64,000 bases of DNA from contig NZ_CP040924.1 of assembly GCF_006351925.1 (NCBI RefSeq), forward strand, positions 428,501 through 492,500. Direction: 5' to 3'. The notes below the pieces were generated by a model that did no database searches, was not told the origin of the DNA, and saw nothing but the letters and a program-made list of their open reading frames with translations. The position numbers and the translations under genes were made by a program. This DNA comes from Clostridium thermarum (GTDB taxonomy: Bacteria > Bacillota > Clostridia > Clostridiales > Clostridiaceae). Positions 47,188-56,182 of this stretch are shown here, in pieces. Each line of letters begins with the position of its first letter. The first letter of the stretch is position 1.

Positions 47188-49029
47188 ATGTATGAATATT
47201 TTTGTTATTATTGTGATAATGAATTTACGGTGGGGGTACGTATGAGGAAAGAATTAAAAGAATTCGTTGAAGATGCTGATTTTATTGAAAGAATGAATAA
47301 AGCTTTTGCAGATTTAAGAGCTGACTATGAACTTGATTTAGACGAATCTAAAGATAAAATAAATGAACTTAAGGCAGTACATGTGGATAATAAGAACCAT
47401 TTATCTAACCTAATTTCATATTCAACTAAATCCAGTGGAATAATATCTGGCTTGAGAGGTACTGGAAAAACACATTTATTTTTATTAGCTAGAGAAAGTA
47501 TAAATGAAAATGTAAGTAAAAATAAAGCAATTGTTATTTACTTGAATGTAAAAAGACTTCATTTACCTCAAAGATTTAATCAAGAAGAGTTTAACAGAGT
47601 ATTTAGTTTGTTTTTGTATAATGAGTTAATTAAACAGTTAAGTGGTATCATACATCAACTTCAAGAAGAGATATTCCTTAAAAAGTTTCTGTCAATATTT
47701 AAGAATAATCAAAAAGAATTAGTTAGGAGTTTAGAAAAAGCGATTATTAAGATAGGAATGTTTAAAGAAATAATAAAGCAGGGTAGCCAAACTTATGTTA
47801 ATTTAGAAATGGGAACTATAAAAAGTGAATCATTTGAAAAGGAATTATTAGATATAAAAAATAAAATTGCTTCGAAGTTAAATGTAGGTACTTCCGAGAT
47901 GTCGGCTGAGAATACAATTACTTTAATTAATGAAGTAAGCGAAAAAATGGCGACGAATAACACATATCTTACTTATTTAAATATACAAGATGTAAGGACT
48001 CAATTAATAGATACTCTCAAGCTTTTAAAGCTTGAGTCAATTACATTCTACGTTGATGAGTGGGAGAAGTTGTATTATAATCAGCAGGCTCAGGATTTCT
48101 TAGCGTTTTATATAGATAGAATGATTGACACACCAATTTACTTTTGGTTGGGCATAGTGCCTTATAGAGGAAGATTATATAGTCTTGATAATGGGGCAGA
48201 CCTACAACATTTTATTAATCTAGATGACAGTTTAGTATATGAGAATTCCAAAACAGATAAGGAGATATGTATTAATTATTTTAAAAACTTTATTAATAAC
48301 AGATTAAAGCATTACTTAGGTGAGTTAAATTTAGACTATAGCGTACTATTCAATAGCGATAAAAAACTAGAAATGTTAGTTCTAGCTTCAATGGGCAACT
48401 CAAGAGATTTTGGGACAATGCTACTTTTTAGTTGGTCTGAGTTTCAGAATTATAGGATTAACGGTGTATATTCCGGAAGGCCGTTTAAATATATAAGCGA
48501 AGATATGATAGTTAATGCAATTAAGAATGATGGTGACAAAAAGATTAGTAATATACGTGATGACAACAATTTAATGCGCATATGGAAGGACCTAGAGGAA
48601 TACTGCTCGTCAAAAAAATGTAGCCATTTTGCAATTGAGGAAACAAAAAATAATATGGAAGTAATTTCTAATGAATTCTTCTCCGAATTAATTTATCATA
48701 GGTTATTGCATTTTAGAAAGGGACATGTGCCTCCTAAAGAAACAAAGATAAAAAATAAACTTTCAATTTATGCATTAAATTATGCATGTACTTATGATTC
48801 ACATGCTAAAGATAAAAAATTTGAGTTTGTAACAAAATATGACGTTATCCATGATAGAGTACGTAGATATATTTATGAACCAGATAGAATAATACAGAGT
48901 ATTAGAGTTAAAAATGGAGAAATATTTCCATGTAAGAACTGCTCAGAACCTATTAACATTAATAAAATGAAGCATGCGTGGGAAAAAAATAGTTGTCCAT
49001 TTTGCGGTGGTGCTATTTATAACAAGTAA
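47188..49029 (+). CDS. P-loop ATPase with C-terminal zinc ribbon (putative defence protein)
   Basis: The protein has 613 residues. It opens with a CYYC pair (residues 6-9). Walker A is GLRGTGKTH (88-96) and an acidic Walker B follows a strand in ITFYVDEWEKLY (D290-E291). A WLGIVPYRGRLY segment, helical regions and a C-terminal zinc ribbon (CKNCSEP...CPFCGG) complete it. The build resembles ORC/Cdc6- or STAND-like ATPases of bacterial defence islands. AGGAG lies eight bases before the ATG. It is a lone gene between an IS21 element and a Type I R-M locus. No partner is visible. Confidence 0.7.
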   Translation: MYEYFCYYCDNEFTVGVRMRKELKEFVEDADFIERMNKAFADLRADYELDLDESKDKINELKAVHVDNKNHLSNLISYSTKSSGIISGLRGTGKTHLFLLARESINENVSKNKAIVIYLNVKRLHLPQRFNQEEFNRVFSLFLYNELIKQLSGIIHQLQEEIFLKKFLSIFKNNQKELVRSLEKAIIKIGMFKEIIKQGSQTYVNLEMGTIKSESFEKELLDIKNKIASKLNVGTSEMSAENTITLINEVSEKMATNNTYLTYLNIQDVRTQLIDTLKLLKLESITFYVDEWEKLYYNQQAQDFLAFYIDRMIDTPIYFWLGIVPYRGRLYSLDNGADLQHFINLDDSLVYENSKTDKEICINYFKNFINNRLKHYLGELNLDYSVLFNSDKKLEMLVLASMGNSRDFGTMLLFSWSEFQNYRINGVYSGRPFKYISEDMIVNAIKNDGDKKISNIRDDNNLMRIWKDLEEYCSSKKCSHFAIEETKNNMEVISNEFFSELIYHRLLHFRKGHVPPKETKIKNKLSIYALNYACTYDSHAKDKKFEFVTKYDVIHDRVRRYIYEPDRIIQSIRVKNGEIFPCKNCSEPININKMKHAWEKNSCPFCGGAIYNK

Positions 49030-49217
49030 AAAAGATTATATGAAAGGATGGACTTAAGTATACATGAATTGAACTTAGTTCCTTTTGCTGATAAATTTGT
49101 AAATATAACTGTAAGAGGTAAATAAGTATGTGGATAGAAACACTAAAGGAATGTGCCAGGAGATGCTCCTTTTGGCCAATTGATGAAAAATTTTGAGAGA
49201 GATGGCATTAATTATTT

Positions 49218-49267
49218 GGGCTTTCGCATTAGCGATTATAAATCGATAATGCGAAAGCCCCTTTTTT
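49218..49267 (+). terminator. Strong terminator before hsdM
   Basis: A 19-bp stem (49218-49236 with 49242-49260, one mismatch) is followed by T6. The remainder of the gap 49030-49392 has only short peptide-like fragments (one at 49047 reads LSIHELNLVPFADKFVNI) and a TATAAT at 49328-49333 that may start the hsd operon. Confidence 0.85.
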
Positions 49268-49392
49268 CACATGTGTTCACAAGTCAAATATTGTAAGAGG
49301 GTGTGGAAAGCAATTATAAATATGATGTATAATAGAGCTATAGAGAGCAAAGGATTTATAAATTTATAGTAATGTAATATCAGGAGGAAAAC

Positions 49393-50853
49393 ATGATTAC
49401 AGGCGAATTAAGAAGTAAAGTAGATAAAATATGGGAGACCTTTTGGACTGGTGGAATTACTAACCCACTAGAGGTTATTGAACAGTTTACATACCTTTTA
49501 TTTATCAAAGGATTAGACGATATGGAAACCACAAAGGAAAATGAAGCAGTACTTTTAATGATAGATTATGAAGGGATTTTTCCAAATGATAAGCAGCACT
49601 TACGATGGAGTAAGTTTAAAAATGAAGAAGCAGGAGAAATGTATAGAATAGTTTCAGAAGAGGTTTTTCCGTTCATAAAAAACCTTCATGGAAAGAAAGA
49701 TTCTGCCTATGCAAAATATATGGGAGATGCTATATTTAAAATTCCAACGCCTTTGATGCTTTCTAAGATAGTGGATGGTATTTCAAACTTAAATATGGAA
49801 AACCAAGACACAAAGGGAGACTTGTATGAATACCTGTTATCAAAGATTGCTACGGCAGGAACTAATGGACAATTTAGAACTCCAAGACACATAATTGATA
49901 TGATGGTTAAGCTAATGAAGCCAAAACCAGAAGATATAATTGTAGACCCAGCCGCAGGCTCAGCAGGCTTCCTTGTATCAGCGCAGCAATATTTAAGAGA
50001 TAACCACAGTGATCTTTTCTTAGTTCAGAGTTTAAAGGAGCACTTTAATAATGATATGTTCTATGGCTTTGATATGGATAGAACAATGCTTAGAATTGGT
50101 GCTATGAATATGATGCTACATGGTGTTGATAATCCGAACATAGAATATAGGGATTCACTATCTGAGGCAAATACAGATAAAGAGAAATATACTTTAGTTT
50201 TAGCAAATCCGCCTTTTAAAGGGAGCTTAGATTATGAAGCTGTATCAGCAGATCTATTAAAAATAACAAAGACTAAGAAAACCGAGCTGTTATTCTTAGC
50301 CCTATTTTTAAGAATATTAAAGCCGGGTGGAAGATGCGCTTCTATAGTACCGGATGGAGTACTATTTGGATCAACAGGAGGACATAAATCAATAAGACAG
50401 GAAATCGTTGATAATCATAAGCTCGAAGCTATAATATCCATGCCAAGTGGAGTGTTTAAACCCTATGCAGGAGTATCAACAGCTATAATGATATTTACTA
50501 AAACCGGCACCGGTGGAACAGATAAGGTTTGGTTCTATGACATGAAAGCTGATGGCTACAGCTTGGATGATAAGAGAAATCCAATTGAGGATAATGATAT
50601 CCCTGACATTATTAAGAGATTTAATAATCTGGACAAAGAAGTAGACAGGAAGAGAACAGAGCAGTCTTTCTTTGTTGATGTGAAAGAAATTAGAGAAAAT
50701 GATTATGATTTATCTATAAATAAGTATAAGGAAATTGTGTATGAGGAAGTAGAGTATGAGGCTCCTAGTGTGATTCTGCAAAGGATTAAGGGGTTAGAAG
50801 AAGAGATAATTCAAGGAATAAATGAATTAGAAAGAATAATAGAAGGCAAGTGA
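49393..50853 (+). CDS. hsdM: Type I restriction-modification methyltransferase HsdM
   Basis: The protein has 486 residues. An N-terminal helical HsdM domain (IWETFWTGGITNPLEVIEQFTYLLF) precedes the N6-adenine methylase core: motif I DPAAGSAGFLV (from D185) and motif IV NPPF (272-275). It methylates adenine in the recognition site as an M2S complex. AGGAGGAAA precedes the start. hsdS begins four bases after its stop. Confidence 0.96.
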   Translation: MITGELRSKVDKIWETFWTGGITNPLEVIEQFTYLLFIKGLDDMETTKENEAVLLMIDYEGIFPNDKQHLRWSKFKNEEAGEMYRIVSEEVFPFIKNLHGKKDSAYAKYMGDAIFKIPTPLMLSKIVDGISNLNMENQDTKGDLYEYLLSKIATAGTNGQFRTPRHIIDMMVKLMKPKPEDIIVDPAAGSAGFLVSAQQYLRDNHSDLFLVQSLKEHFNNDMFYGFDMDRTMLRIGAMNMMLHGVDNPNIEYRDSLSEANTDKEKYTLVLANPPFKGSLDYEAVSADLLKITKTKKTELLFLALFLRILKPGGRCASIVPDGVLFGSTGGHKSIRQEIVDNHKLEAIISMPSGVFKPYAGVSTAIMIFTKTGTGGTDKVWFYDMKADGYSLDDKRNPIEDNDIPDIIKRFNNLDKEVDRKRTEQSFFVDVKEIRENDYDLSINKYKEIVYEEVEYEAPSVILQRIKGLEEEIIQGINELERIIEGK

Positions 50854-50857
50854 TAAG

Positions 50858-52039
50858 ATGGAGCAAGGATTACAAGATGTTTTTATTTTTATTAGAAATG
50901 GAGCAAGTATAAAGCAGGGAGAACTTGATGGAGGATATCCCATTACAAGAATTGAAACAATTGCAAACTCAAGGATTGATTTGAATAGAATGGGGTATGC
51001 AGGTATTGAGGAATTAGGAAATTATGAAGATTACCTACTAAAAGATGGAGATATATTGATGTCTCATATAAATAGTGAGAAACATCTAGGAAAAACTGCT
51101 ATATTTGAAAATTTAGATGTGGATATAATACATGGAATGAATTTATTATGCTTAAGACCGAATAAAGAAATATTGTATCCTAAATATGCTTATTATTATT
51201 TTAATAGTCCTTTATTCAAAAATCAGTTACCAAGCATAACTAAGAAGTCTGTAAATCAAGCCAGCTTTTCAGTCAATGATTTAAAGAAATTGAAGATTTG
51301 TATTCCTGAGAGAGTGGTTCAGGAAAAAGTAGCAAAAGTATTAGACAAATCCAAAGAATTAATAGACAAAAGAAAAGCTCAAATAGAAGATTTAGATGAA
51401 TTAGTCAAATCGAGATTTATCGAGATGTTTGGGGATCCAATCAAAAACAATAAAGGTTGGGATAAGATAGCAATTGGAGATAAGTTTCAAATTAAGACTG
51501 GAGCAACTCCAAGTAGAAAAGAAAATGTATATTGGGAAAACGGAAGTATTCCATGGGTAAAAACTACAGAATTAAAAGAGTATGTAATCACTGAAACAGA
51601 AGAGTATATTACGGAAGAAGGATTTAATAATAGCTCGGTTAATATGTTGCCCAAAAACACAATATTAGTTGCTATGTATGGTCAAGGTAAAACTCGTGGA
51701 ATGACTGGAAAGCTTGGAATTGAGGCAACTACAAATCAAGCATGTGCAGCAATATTACCTAATGAAGATGAAAATATGGATTTTATATGGTATCAATTAA
51801 GATTATTATATAATGATTTAAGAGATTTAGGTAGAGGAGGAAATCAACCTAATTTAAATACTAATTTAGTAAAAGGCTATGAGTTGATTTTCCCACCAAT
51901 GGAACTTCAAAATCAATTTGCAGACTTTGTTAAGCAAGTCGACAAATTGAAATTTGAAATGGAGAAGAGTTTGAAAGAACTGGAGGATAACTTTAATTCG
52001 TTAATGCAAAAAGCATTTAAGGGAGAATTATTTAATTGA
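50858..52039 (+). CDS. hsdS: Type I specificity subunit HsdS
   Basis: The protein has 393 residues with two target-recognition domains. TRD1 spans about 1-160. The central conserved helix ends SRFIEMFGDP (about 184-195). TRD2 (about 200-350) contains IKTGATPSRKE and GMTGKLGIEATTNQACAAIL. The C-terminal coiled coil ends LMQKAFKGELFN. It determines the DNA sequence recognised by HsdM and HsdR. Its central and 3' sequences are repeated downstream, and a tyrosine recombinase gene follows. Confidence 0.93.
   Translation: MEQGLQDVFIFIRNGASIKQGELDGGYPITRIETIANSRIDLNRMGYAGIEELGNYEDYLLKDGDILMSHINSEKHLGKTAIFENLDVDIIHGMNLLCLRPNKEILYPKYAYYYFNSPLFKNQLPSITKKSVNQASFSVNDLKKLKICIPERVVQEKVAKVLDKSKELIDKRKAQIEDLDELVKSRFIEMFGDPIKNNKGWDKIAIGDKFQIKTGATPSRKENVYWENGSIPWVKTTELKEYVITETEEYITEEGFNNSSVNMLPKNTILVAMYGQGKTRGMTGKLGIEATTNQACAAILPNEDENMDFIWYQLRLLYNDLRDLGRGGNQPNLNTNLVKGYELIFPPMELQNQFADFVKQVDKLKFEMEKSLKELEDNFNSLMQKAFKGELFN
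51405..51438 (+). repeat. Direct repeat in the hsdS centre, copy 1
   Basis: 34 bases (CAAATCGAGATTTAT, one mismatch, GAGATGTTTGG, one mismatch, GATCCA) recur at 55516-55549 in the same orientation. They encode KSRFIEMFGDP between the two TRDs, a crossover point used in shuffling hsdS systems. Confidence 0.85.
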
Positions 52040-52149
52040 TATAGCTTGATTCAGTAAAAACTATTAAATTTATTTTAAACAGGTAAATTATGGGTTATAA
52101 TGTAAAAAAGAAATTATATACCTTATGGGTGATAAGGAGAGATACAATT

Positions 52150-53178
52150 GTGAGTATTGAAAGTATTGAATTGAGAAATTTTACAGTTTTTAAAAATTTT
52201 AAAGTTAATTTTTCAAAAGGTATAAATATAATAACTGGAGAAAATGGAACGGGAAAAACTCAATTGCTTAAAGCGATTTATGCAGATATTCAAATTTCTA
52301 AAAGTAAAAATATAAATGATATTTCAAAGTATTTTAAGTCTGTCAATGTTAATAATGTTTTTTTTATTAAGCAGCTTAAACCACTATTTTTAGAGGTAAA
52401 AGCTTCAAAGATTAGTAATAAGTCAGATAAACAATATTTAATGGGAAAATTAAACTTGAGCATTAATGGAATAAATTCAACAGTTGGAAGTGATGATGAG
52501 TGCTCATATGAAATATCATATCCATCAGAAGAAATTAATTGTACATTTATTCCAGCAAAAGATATGCTTACACATTCTAAAGGATTTGTATCAATGGCTG
52601 ACAAATTTAATGAATTTCCATTTGATAAAACATTAATTGATATTATAAATAAAGCTAGTCAGTGGCAATTAAAAGAGCCTCCAAAGATTGCGTTAAAGAT
52701 ACTACCAATTCTTGAAAAAATGATGGAGGGTAAGGTAGTTATTGAAAATGAAGAATTTTATGTGAAAAAAAATAATGGAGATATGATTAATTTTGCAGTT
52801 GAAGCAGAAGGATTAAAGAAAATAGGTTTATTATGGCAGCTTTTAATGAATGAAAATATAACAGAGGGTAGTGTTCTCCTATGGGATGAGCCGGAAGCCA
52901 ATATTAATCCTAAGTTTGTTCCAGATTTAGTAGAAATACTAATGGAATTACAAAAAAATGGGATACAAATTTTTCTTACTACACATGATTATATTTTCGC
53001 AAAATATTTTGAAGTTAAACGTTCTGAAAGTGATGAAATTATGTATTATTCATTATATAAAACCGATGATGGTGTAAAGTTTGAAAGTAATATTAATTTC
53101 ACAGATTTAAAAAATAACACAATTATGGATACCTTTATTCAATTGTATAAGGATGAAGTTGAAAGGGCGATGGAATAA
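52150..53178 (+). CDS. AAA ATPase, ATP-binding-cassette/OLD-like
   Basis: The start is GTG 52150, with AAGGAGAG eight bases upstream; a longer frame from 52090 lacks an RBS. The 342 residues begin IESIELRNFTVFKNFKVNFS. Walker A is GENGTGKT (30-37). An SMC/RecF-like signature region and Walker B VLLWDEPEAN (D246-E247) are followed by an H-loop-like FLTTHDY. Such ATPases act with a nuclease or effector encoded next door in defence modules. Here the following gene is broken. It interrupts the hsdS-hsdR order. Confidence 0.82.
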   Translation: MSIESIELRNFTVFKNFKVNFSKGINIITGENGTGKTQLLKAIYADIQISKSKNINDISKYFKSVNVNNVFFIKQLKPLFLEVKASKISNKSDKQYLMGKLNLSINGINSTVGSDDECSYEISYPSEEINCTFIPAKDMLTHSKGFVSMADKFNEFPFDKTLIDIINKASQWQLKEPPKIALKILPILEKMMEGKVVIENEEFYVKKNNGDMINFAVEAEGLKKIGLLWQLLMNENITEGSVLLWDEPEANINPKFVPDLVEILMELQKNGIQIFLTTHDYIFAKYFEVKRSESDEIMYYSLYKTDDGVKFESNINFTDLKNNTIMDTFIQLYKDEVERAME

Positions 53179-53424
53179 TGGTACAAATAAAAGAATCAGA
53201 ATTATGGAGAGATAAATAATAACTTTTTTGAATTAGATAATAGTCAAATAAAGCTAAAATTTATTCTTGTTATTAAAGGTCATGAGATAGAATGGTTATT
53301 ACCTGTATCAGATGCATTAAAAAAGAAATTATCATATCAAAATACTATTTGGAAAAGTGAAGTTATAGTAATGAATGATAAGATTGCTAATAAATATAAT
53401 CTAGTTAAAAGTGTTGCAGAATAG
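53178..53424 (+). pseudogene. Broken partner gene of the AAA ATPase
   Basis: ATG 53178 overlaps the ATPase stop and starts MVQIKESELWRDK, then hits a stop. In another frame the sequence continues as NFFELDNSQIKLKFILVIKG and WLLPVSDALKKKL to a stop at 53424. Both parts look like one protein with its middle deleted out of frame. The overlap with the ATPase suggests the pair once worked together. Confidence 0.6.
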
Positions 53425-53513
53425 CACTTTTAGTTAGATTATTTTGTAAATTGTATAGTAATACAATTAATGGCAATATACCATAATATATTAAAATGTA
53501 GGAGCTGAAAATT

Positions 53514-54503
53514 ATGGTAGAAAGCCTCATAATTGAAATTGAACAGGAAATGATAAAGATACTTAATAATATGCAGATGGAGGAGCTTCATAAGGTTTTA
53601 TTAAAAAAGCTACAAAGTGCTGCTTTAATGGATGAAGCTAATAATAAGGATTCTGAGAACGAAGAAGTAGATTATTGCAATTTATTTATTTGTGCAAAGC
53701 GTGTAGAAGGTTGCTCAGAAAAATCTATTAAGTATTATAAATCAACAATACACAATATGCTAAAGTCATTAAGTAAACCAGTGAAGCATATAACAACAGA
53801 GGATTTAAGAGGATACTTAGCTGAATATTATAAAAAAAGTAATTGCAGTAAGGTCAGTCTTGATAATATCAGAAGAATTTTATCAACATTCTTTTCATGG
53901 CTTGAGGATGAAAACTACATTATAAAAAGCCCTGTAAGAAGGATTCATAAAATAAGAACTGGAAAGATTGTAAAAGAAGTATATACAGATGAGCAGTTAG
54001 AGTTAATGCGTGATAACTGCACAGAAATACGCGATCTTGCAATTATAGATTTATTGAATTCTACAGGGATACGTGTTGGGGAGCTAGTAAAATTAAATAT
54101 TGAAGATATTAATTTCAATGAGAGAGAATGTATTGTTCAAGGAAAAGGTGATAAGCAAAGAAGAGTTTATTTTGATGCAAGAACTAAAATACATTTACAA
54201 AATTATCTTAATAGTAGAGTAGATAATAACAAAGCATTATTTGTATCACTAATAGAACCCTATAATAGGTTAAATATTAGTGGGGTTGAGATTAAAATGA
54301 GAGATTTGGGAAGGAAACTTAATATTAATAAGGTACATCCTCATAAATTTAGAAGAACACTTGCAACAAGAGCTATTGATAAGGGGATGCCCATTGAGCA
54401 GGTGCAACATTTATTAGGACATCAGAAGATAGATACCACCCTTCAATACGCAATGGTAAATCAGAATAATGTTAAGATTTCTCATAGAAAGTTTATCGGG
54501 TAG
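53514..54503 (+). CDS. Tyrosine recombinase / integrase in the hsd locus
   Basis: The protein has 329 residues. It has an N-terminal SAM-like DNA-binding domain (SEKSIKYYKSTIHNMLKSL) and a catalytic domain with R187 (STGIRVGEL), H277 and R280 (HPHKFRRTL), H303 (LLGHQ) and nucleophile Y312 (TTLQYAMV). All five key residues are present, so it should be active. XerC/D-like recombinases inside Type I R-M loci commonly switch hsdS alleles. The direct repeats at 51405 and 55516, or nearby sequences, are candidate substrates. Confidence 0.92.
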   Translation: MVESLIIEIEQEMIKILNNMQMEELHKVLLKKLQSAALMDEANNKDSENEEVDYCNLFICAKRVEGCSEKSIKYYKSTIHNMLKSLSKPVKHITTEDLRGYLAEYYKKSNCSKVSLDNIRRILSTFFSWLEDENYIIKSPVRRIHKIRTGKIVKEVYTDEQLELMRDNCTEIRDLAIIDLLNSTGIRVGELVKLNIEDINFNERECIVQGKGDKQRRVYFDARTKIHLQNYLNSRVDNNKALFVSLIEPYNRLNISGVEIKMRDLGRKLNINKVHPHKFRRTLATRAIDKGMPIEQVQHLLGHQKIDTTLQYAMVNQNNVKISHRKFIG

Positions 54504-54568
54504 AGCTTTAGGTGAGTTTATATATAAAATTGATATTTATTATACAATAGTAGGAGGGAGAGTACTCT

Positions 54569-55024
54569 ATGTTATATCATGCTTCAGGTGAAATAGTGGA
54601 GTTTCCTGAAATTAGAAAAAGTAAGTATACTAAAGATTTTTCATGGGGATTTTATTGTACAAATAATTTTGAACAAGCAAAAAAATGGGCTAGAAGGAAT
54701 AGGCAGAGTCCTATAATTAACTATTATACTTATACAGAAAATAATTCTTTAAGAATATTAAAGTTTGAAGAAATGAATGATGAATGGTTAGACTTTATTG
54801 CAAAATGTAGAAGTGGGTTTATACATGATTATGATATTGTTGAAGGACCTATGGCAGATGATACTGTATGGAACTATGTAAATGATTATCTATCAGGAGA
54901 TATTTCAAGAGAGGCTTTTTGGGAACTAGCAAAATTTAAATATCCTACTCATCAAATAAGCTTTCATACTTTAAAAGCTCTTGATTGTCTGAAGTTTGAA
55001 AGAGGTGAGATTATTAATGAATGA
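54569..55024 (+). CDS. DUF3990 protein (toxin-like)
   Basis: The protein has 151 residues and carries the DUF3990 pattern: LYHASGEIVEFPEIRKSKYT, DFSWGFYCTNNFEQAKKWA, DEWLDFIAKCRSG, YDIVEGPMADDTVWNYVNDY and HQISFHTLKALDCLKF. The fold is thought to be ADP-ribosyltransferase-like, and members often pair with DUF3791 proteins. AGGAGGGAG precedes the start. The next gene overlaps its stop by eight bases. A toxin role is inference. Confidence 0.8.
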   Translation: MLYHASGEIVEFPEIRKSKYTKDFSWGFYCTNNFEQAKKWARRNRQSPIINYYTYTENNSLRILKFEEMNDEWLDFIAKCRSGFIHDYDIVEGPMADDTVWNYVNDYLSGDISREAFWELAKFKYPTHQISFHTLKALDCLKFERGEIINE

Positions 55025-55463
55025 TACTTTAAAAAACGATTTGTTTTATGTATGTTGTCTTATAGAATTTATAGGTAGAAAAACTAAAAATAGAAGGGCA
55101 ACAATTGTTCAAATATTAGGAAAAGAAGAATTGGCCAGGCAATTAGATCTTGCAGAAGTCAATCATTGTCTATCATTTGAGCAAGTGTCAGATGAAATAA
55201 TAGAGTGTTTTAATATACCAGAAGGTGATTATGATACTGTTGGAGTATGTAAATATAGTGTTCCAAGTGTTCAAGCAATAGGAAAAGTGTATCAGAGATT
55301 AATAATAAGTATAATTTCAGAGCAAGATAATTTAGAGGATATTATATTTAAAGTATTTAATTCATTTATAAGTGATGAAATTTCAGACTTCAATTCATCT
55401 GTTTATTATAGCAACCCAGAGTATTTAAGGTGCTCTTACTTAGAAGGCAGATTATTAGATTAA
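55017..55463 (+). CDS. DUF3791-like partner of the DUF3990 protein
   Basis: The start is ATG 55017, with GAGGTGAG upstream, overlapping the previous gene (translational coupling). The 148 residues begin with a helical DUF3791-like module (DLFYVCCLIEFIGRKTKNRRATIVQIL...LDLAEVNHCLSFEQVSDEIIE). A second part follows (CKYSVPSVQAIGKVYQRLII). This is probably the regulatory or antitoxin half of a two-gene module. The exact role is unknown. Confidence 0.7.
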   Translation: MNDTLKNDLFYVCCLIEFIGRKTKNRRATIVQILGKEELARQLDLAEVNHCLSFEQVSDEIIECFNIPEGDYDTVGVCKYSVPSVQAIGKVYQRLIISIISEQDNLEDIIFKVFNSFISDEISDFNSSVYYSNPEYLRCSYLEGRLLD

Positions 55464-55515
55464 TCACTTTTTTGGCGAACTTTAAGGTGGATTGTGTGGA
55501 TTTTAATATATAAAG

Positions 55516-55549
55516 CAAATCGAGATTTATAGAGATGTTTGGAGATCCA
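55516..55549 (+). repeat. Direct repeat in the hsdS cassette, copy 2
   Basis: Matches 51405-51438 at 32 of 34 positions in the same orientation. Similarity begins abruptly here, so this is the left border of the silent cassette. Confidence 0.85.
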
Positions 55550-56170
55550 GTTTCTAATCCTAGAGGGTGGGAAAAAGCAGTATGTAAGGACGTTACTTCA
55601 AAGATTGGCTCAGGAGCAACTCCTAAAGGTGGAAATTCAAGTTATAAAGAAGAAGGTATTTCTTTAATAAGGAGTATGAATGTTCATAACAATAAGTTTA
55701 TAAAAAAAGATTTACCATTTATTGATGATGAACAGGCACAAAAACTAAATAATGTAATTGTAGAAGAAAATGATATTCTTTTAAATATTACAGGTGCATC
55801 AGTAGCAAGATGTTGTATTGTACCTAATGAACTTATTCCAGCAAGAGTTAATCAACACGTTGCTATAATACGTAGTAAAAATGAAGAAATACTTCCTATA
55901 TTTTTAGTATATCAATTTACAAATGATAGTTACCAAAGGTTATTATGGGATATAGCTACAAGTGGTGGAGCAACTAGAGAAGCAATTACAAAGCAACAAA
56001 TAGAAAATTTAGAGTTAATTGTTCCTCCAATAGACATCCAAAATCAATTTGCCACATTTGTCAACCAAGTCGACAAATTGAAAGCTAATATGGATAATAG
56101 CTTAAAAGAATTAGAAAATAACTTTAATTCATTAATGCAGAGAGCTTTTAAAGGTGAAATATTTAAATAA
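55535..56170 (+). CDS. hsdS: Half HsdS: silent second target-recognition cassette
   Basis: 211 residues from MFGDP, lacking TRD1. The frame is open only to 55514 and includes KSRFIE without a start. A complete TRD2 (ITSKIGSGATPKGG, LLNITGASVARCCIV, TSGGATREAITKQQIENL) and the C-terminal coiled coil (ENNFNSLMQRAFKGEIFK) follow. The TRD differs from that of the complete hsdS, while both ends match it. It has no proper RBS, so it is probably a donor for recombination. Confidence 0.85.
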   Translation: MFGDPVSNPRGWEKAVCKDVTSKIGSGATPKGGNSSYKEEGISLIRSMNVHNNKFIKKDLPFIDDEQAQKLNNVIVEENDILLNITGASVARCCIVPNELIPARVNQHVAIIRSKNEEILPIFLVYQFTNDSYQRLLWDIATSGGATREAITKQQIENLELIVPPIDIQNQFATFVNQVDKLKANMDNSLKELENNFNSLMQRAFKGEIFK

Positions 56171-56182
56171 GGCGGTGAAAGA

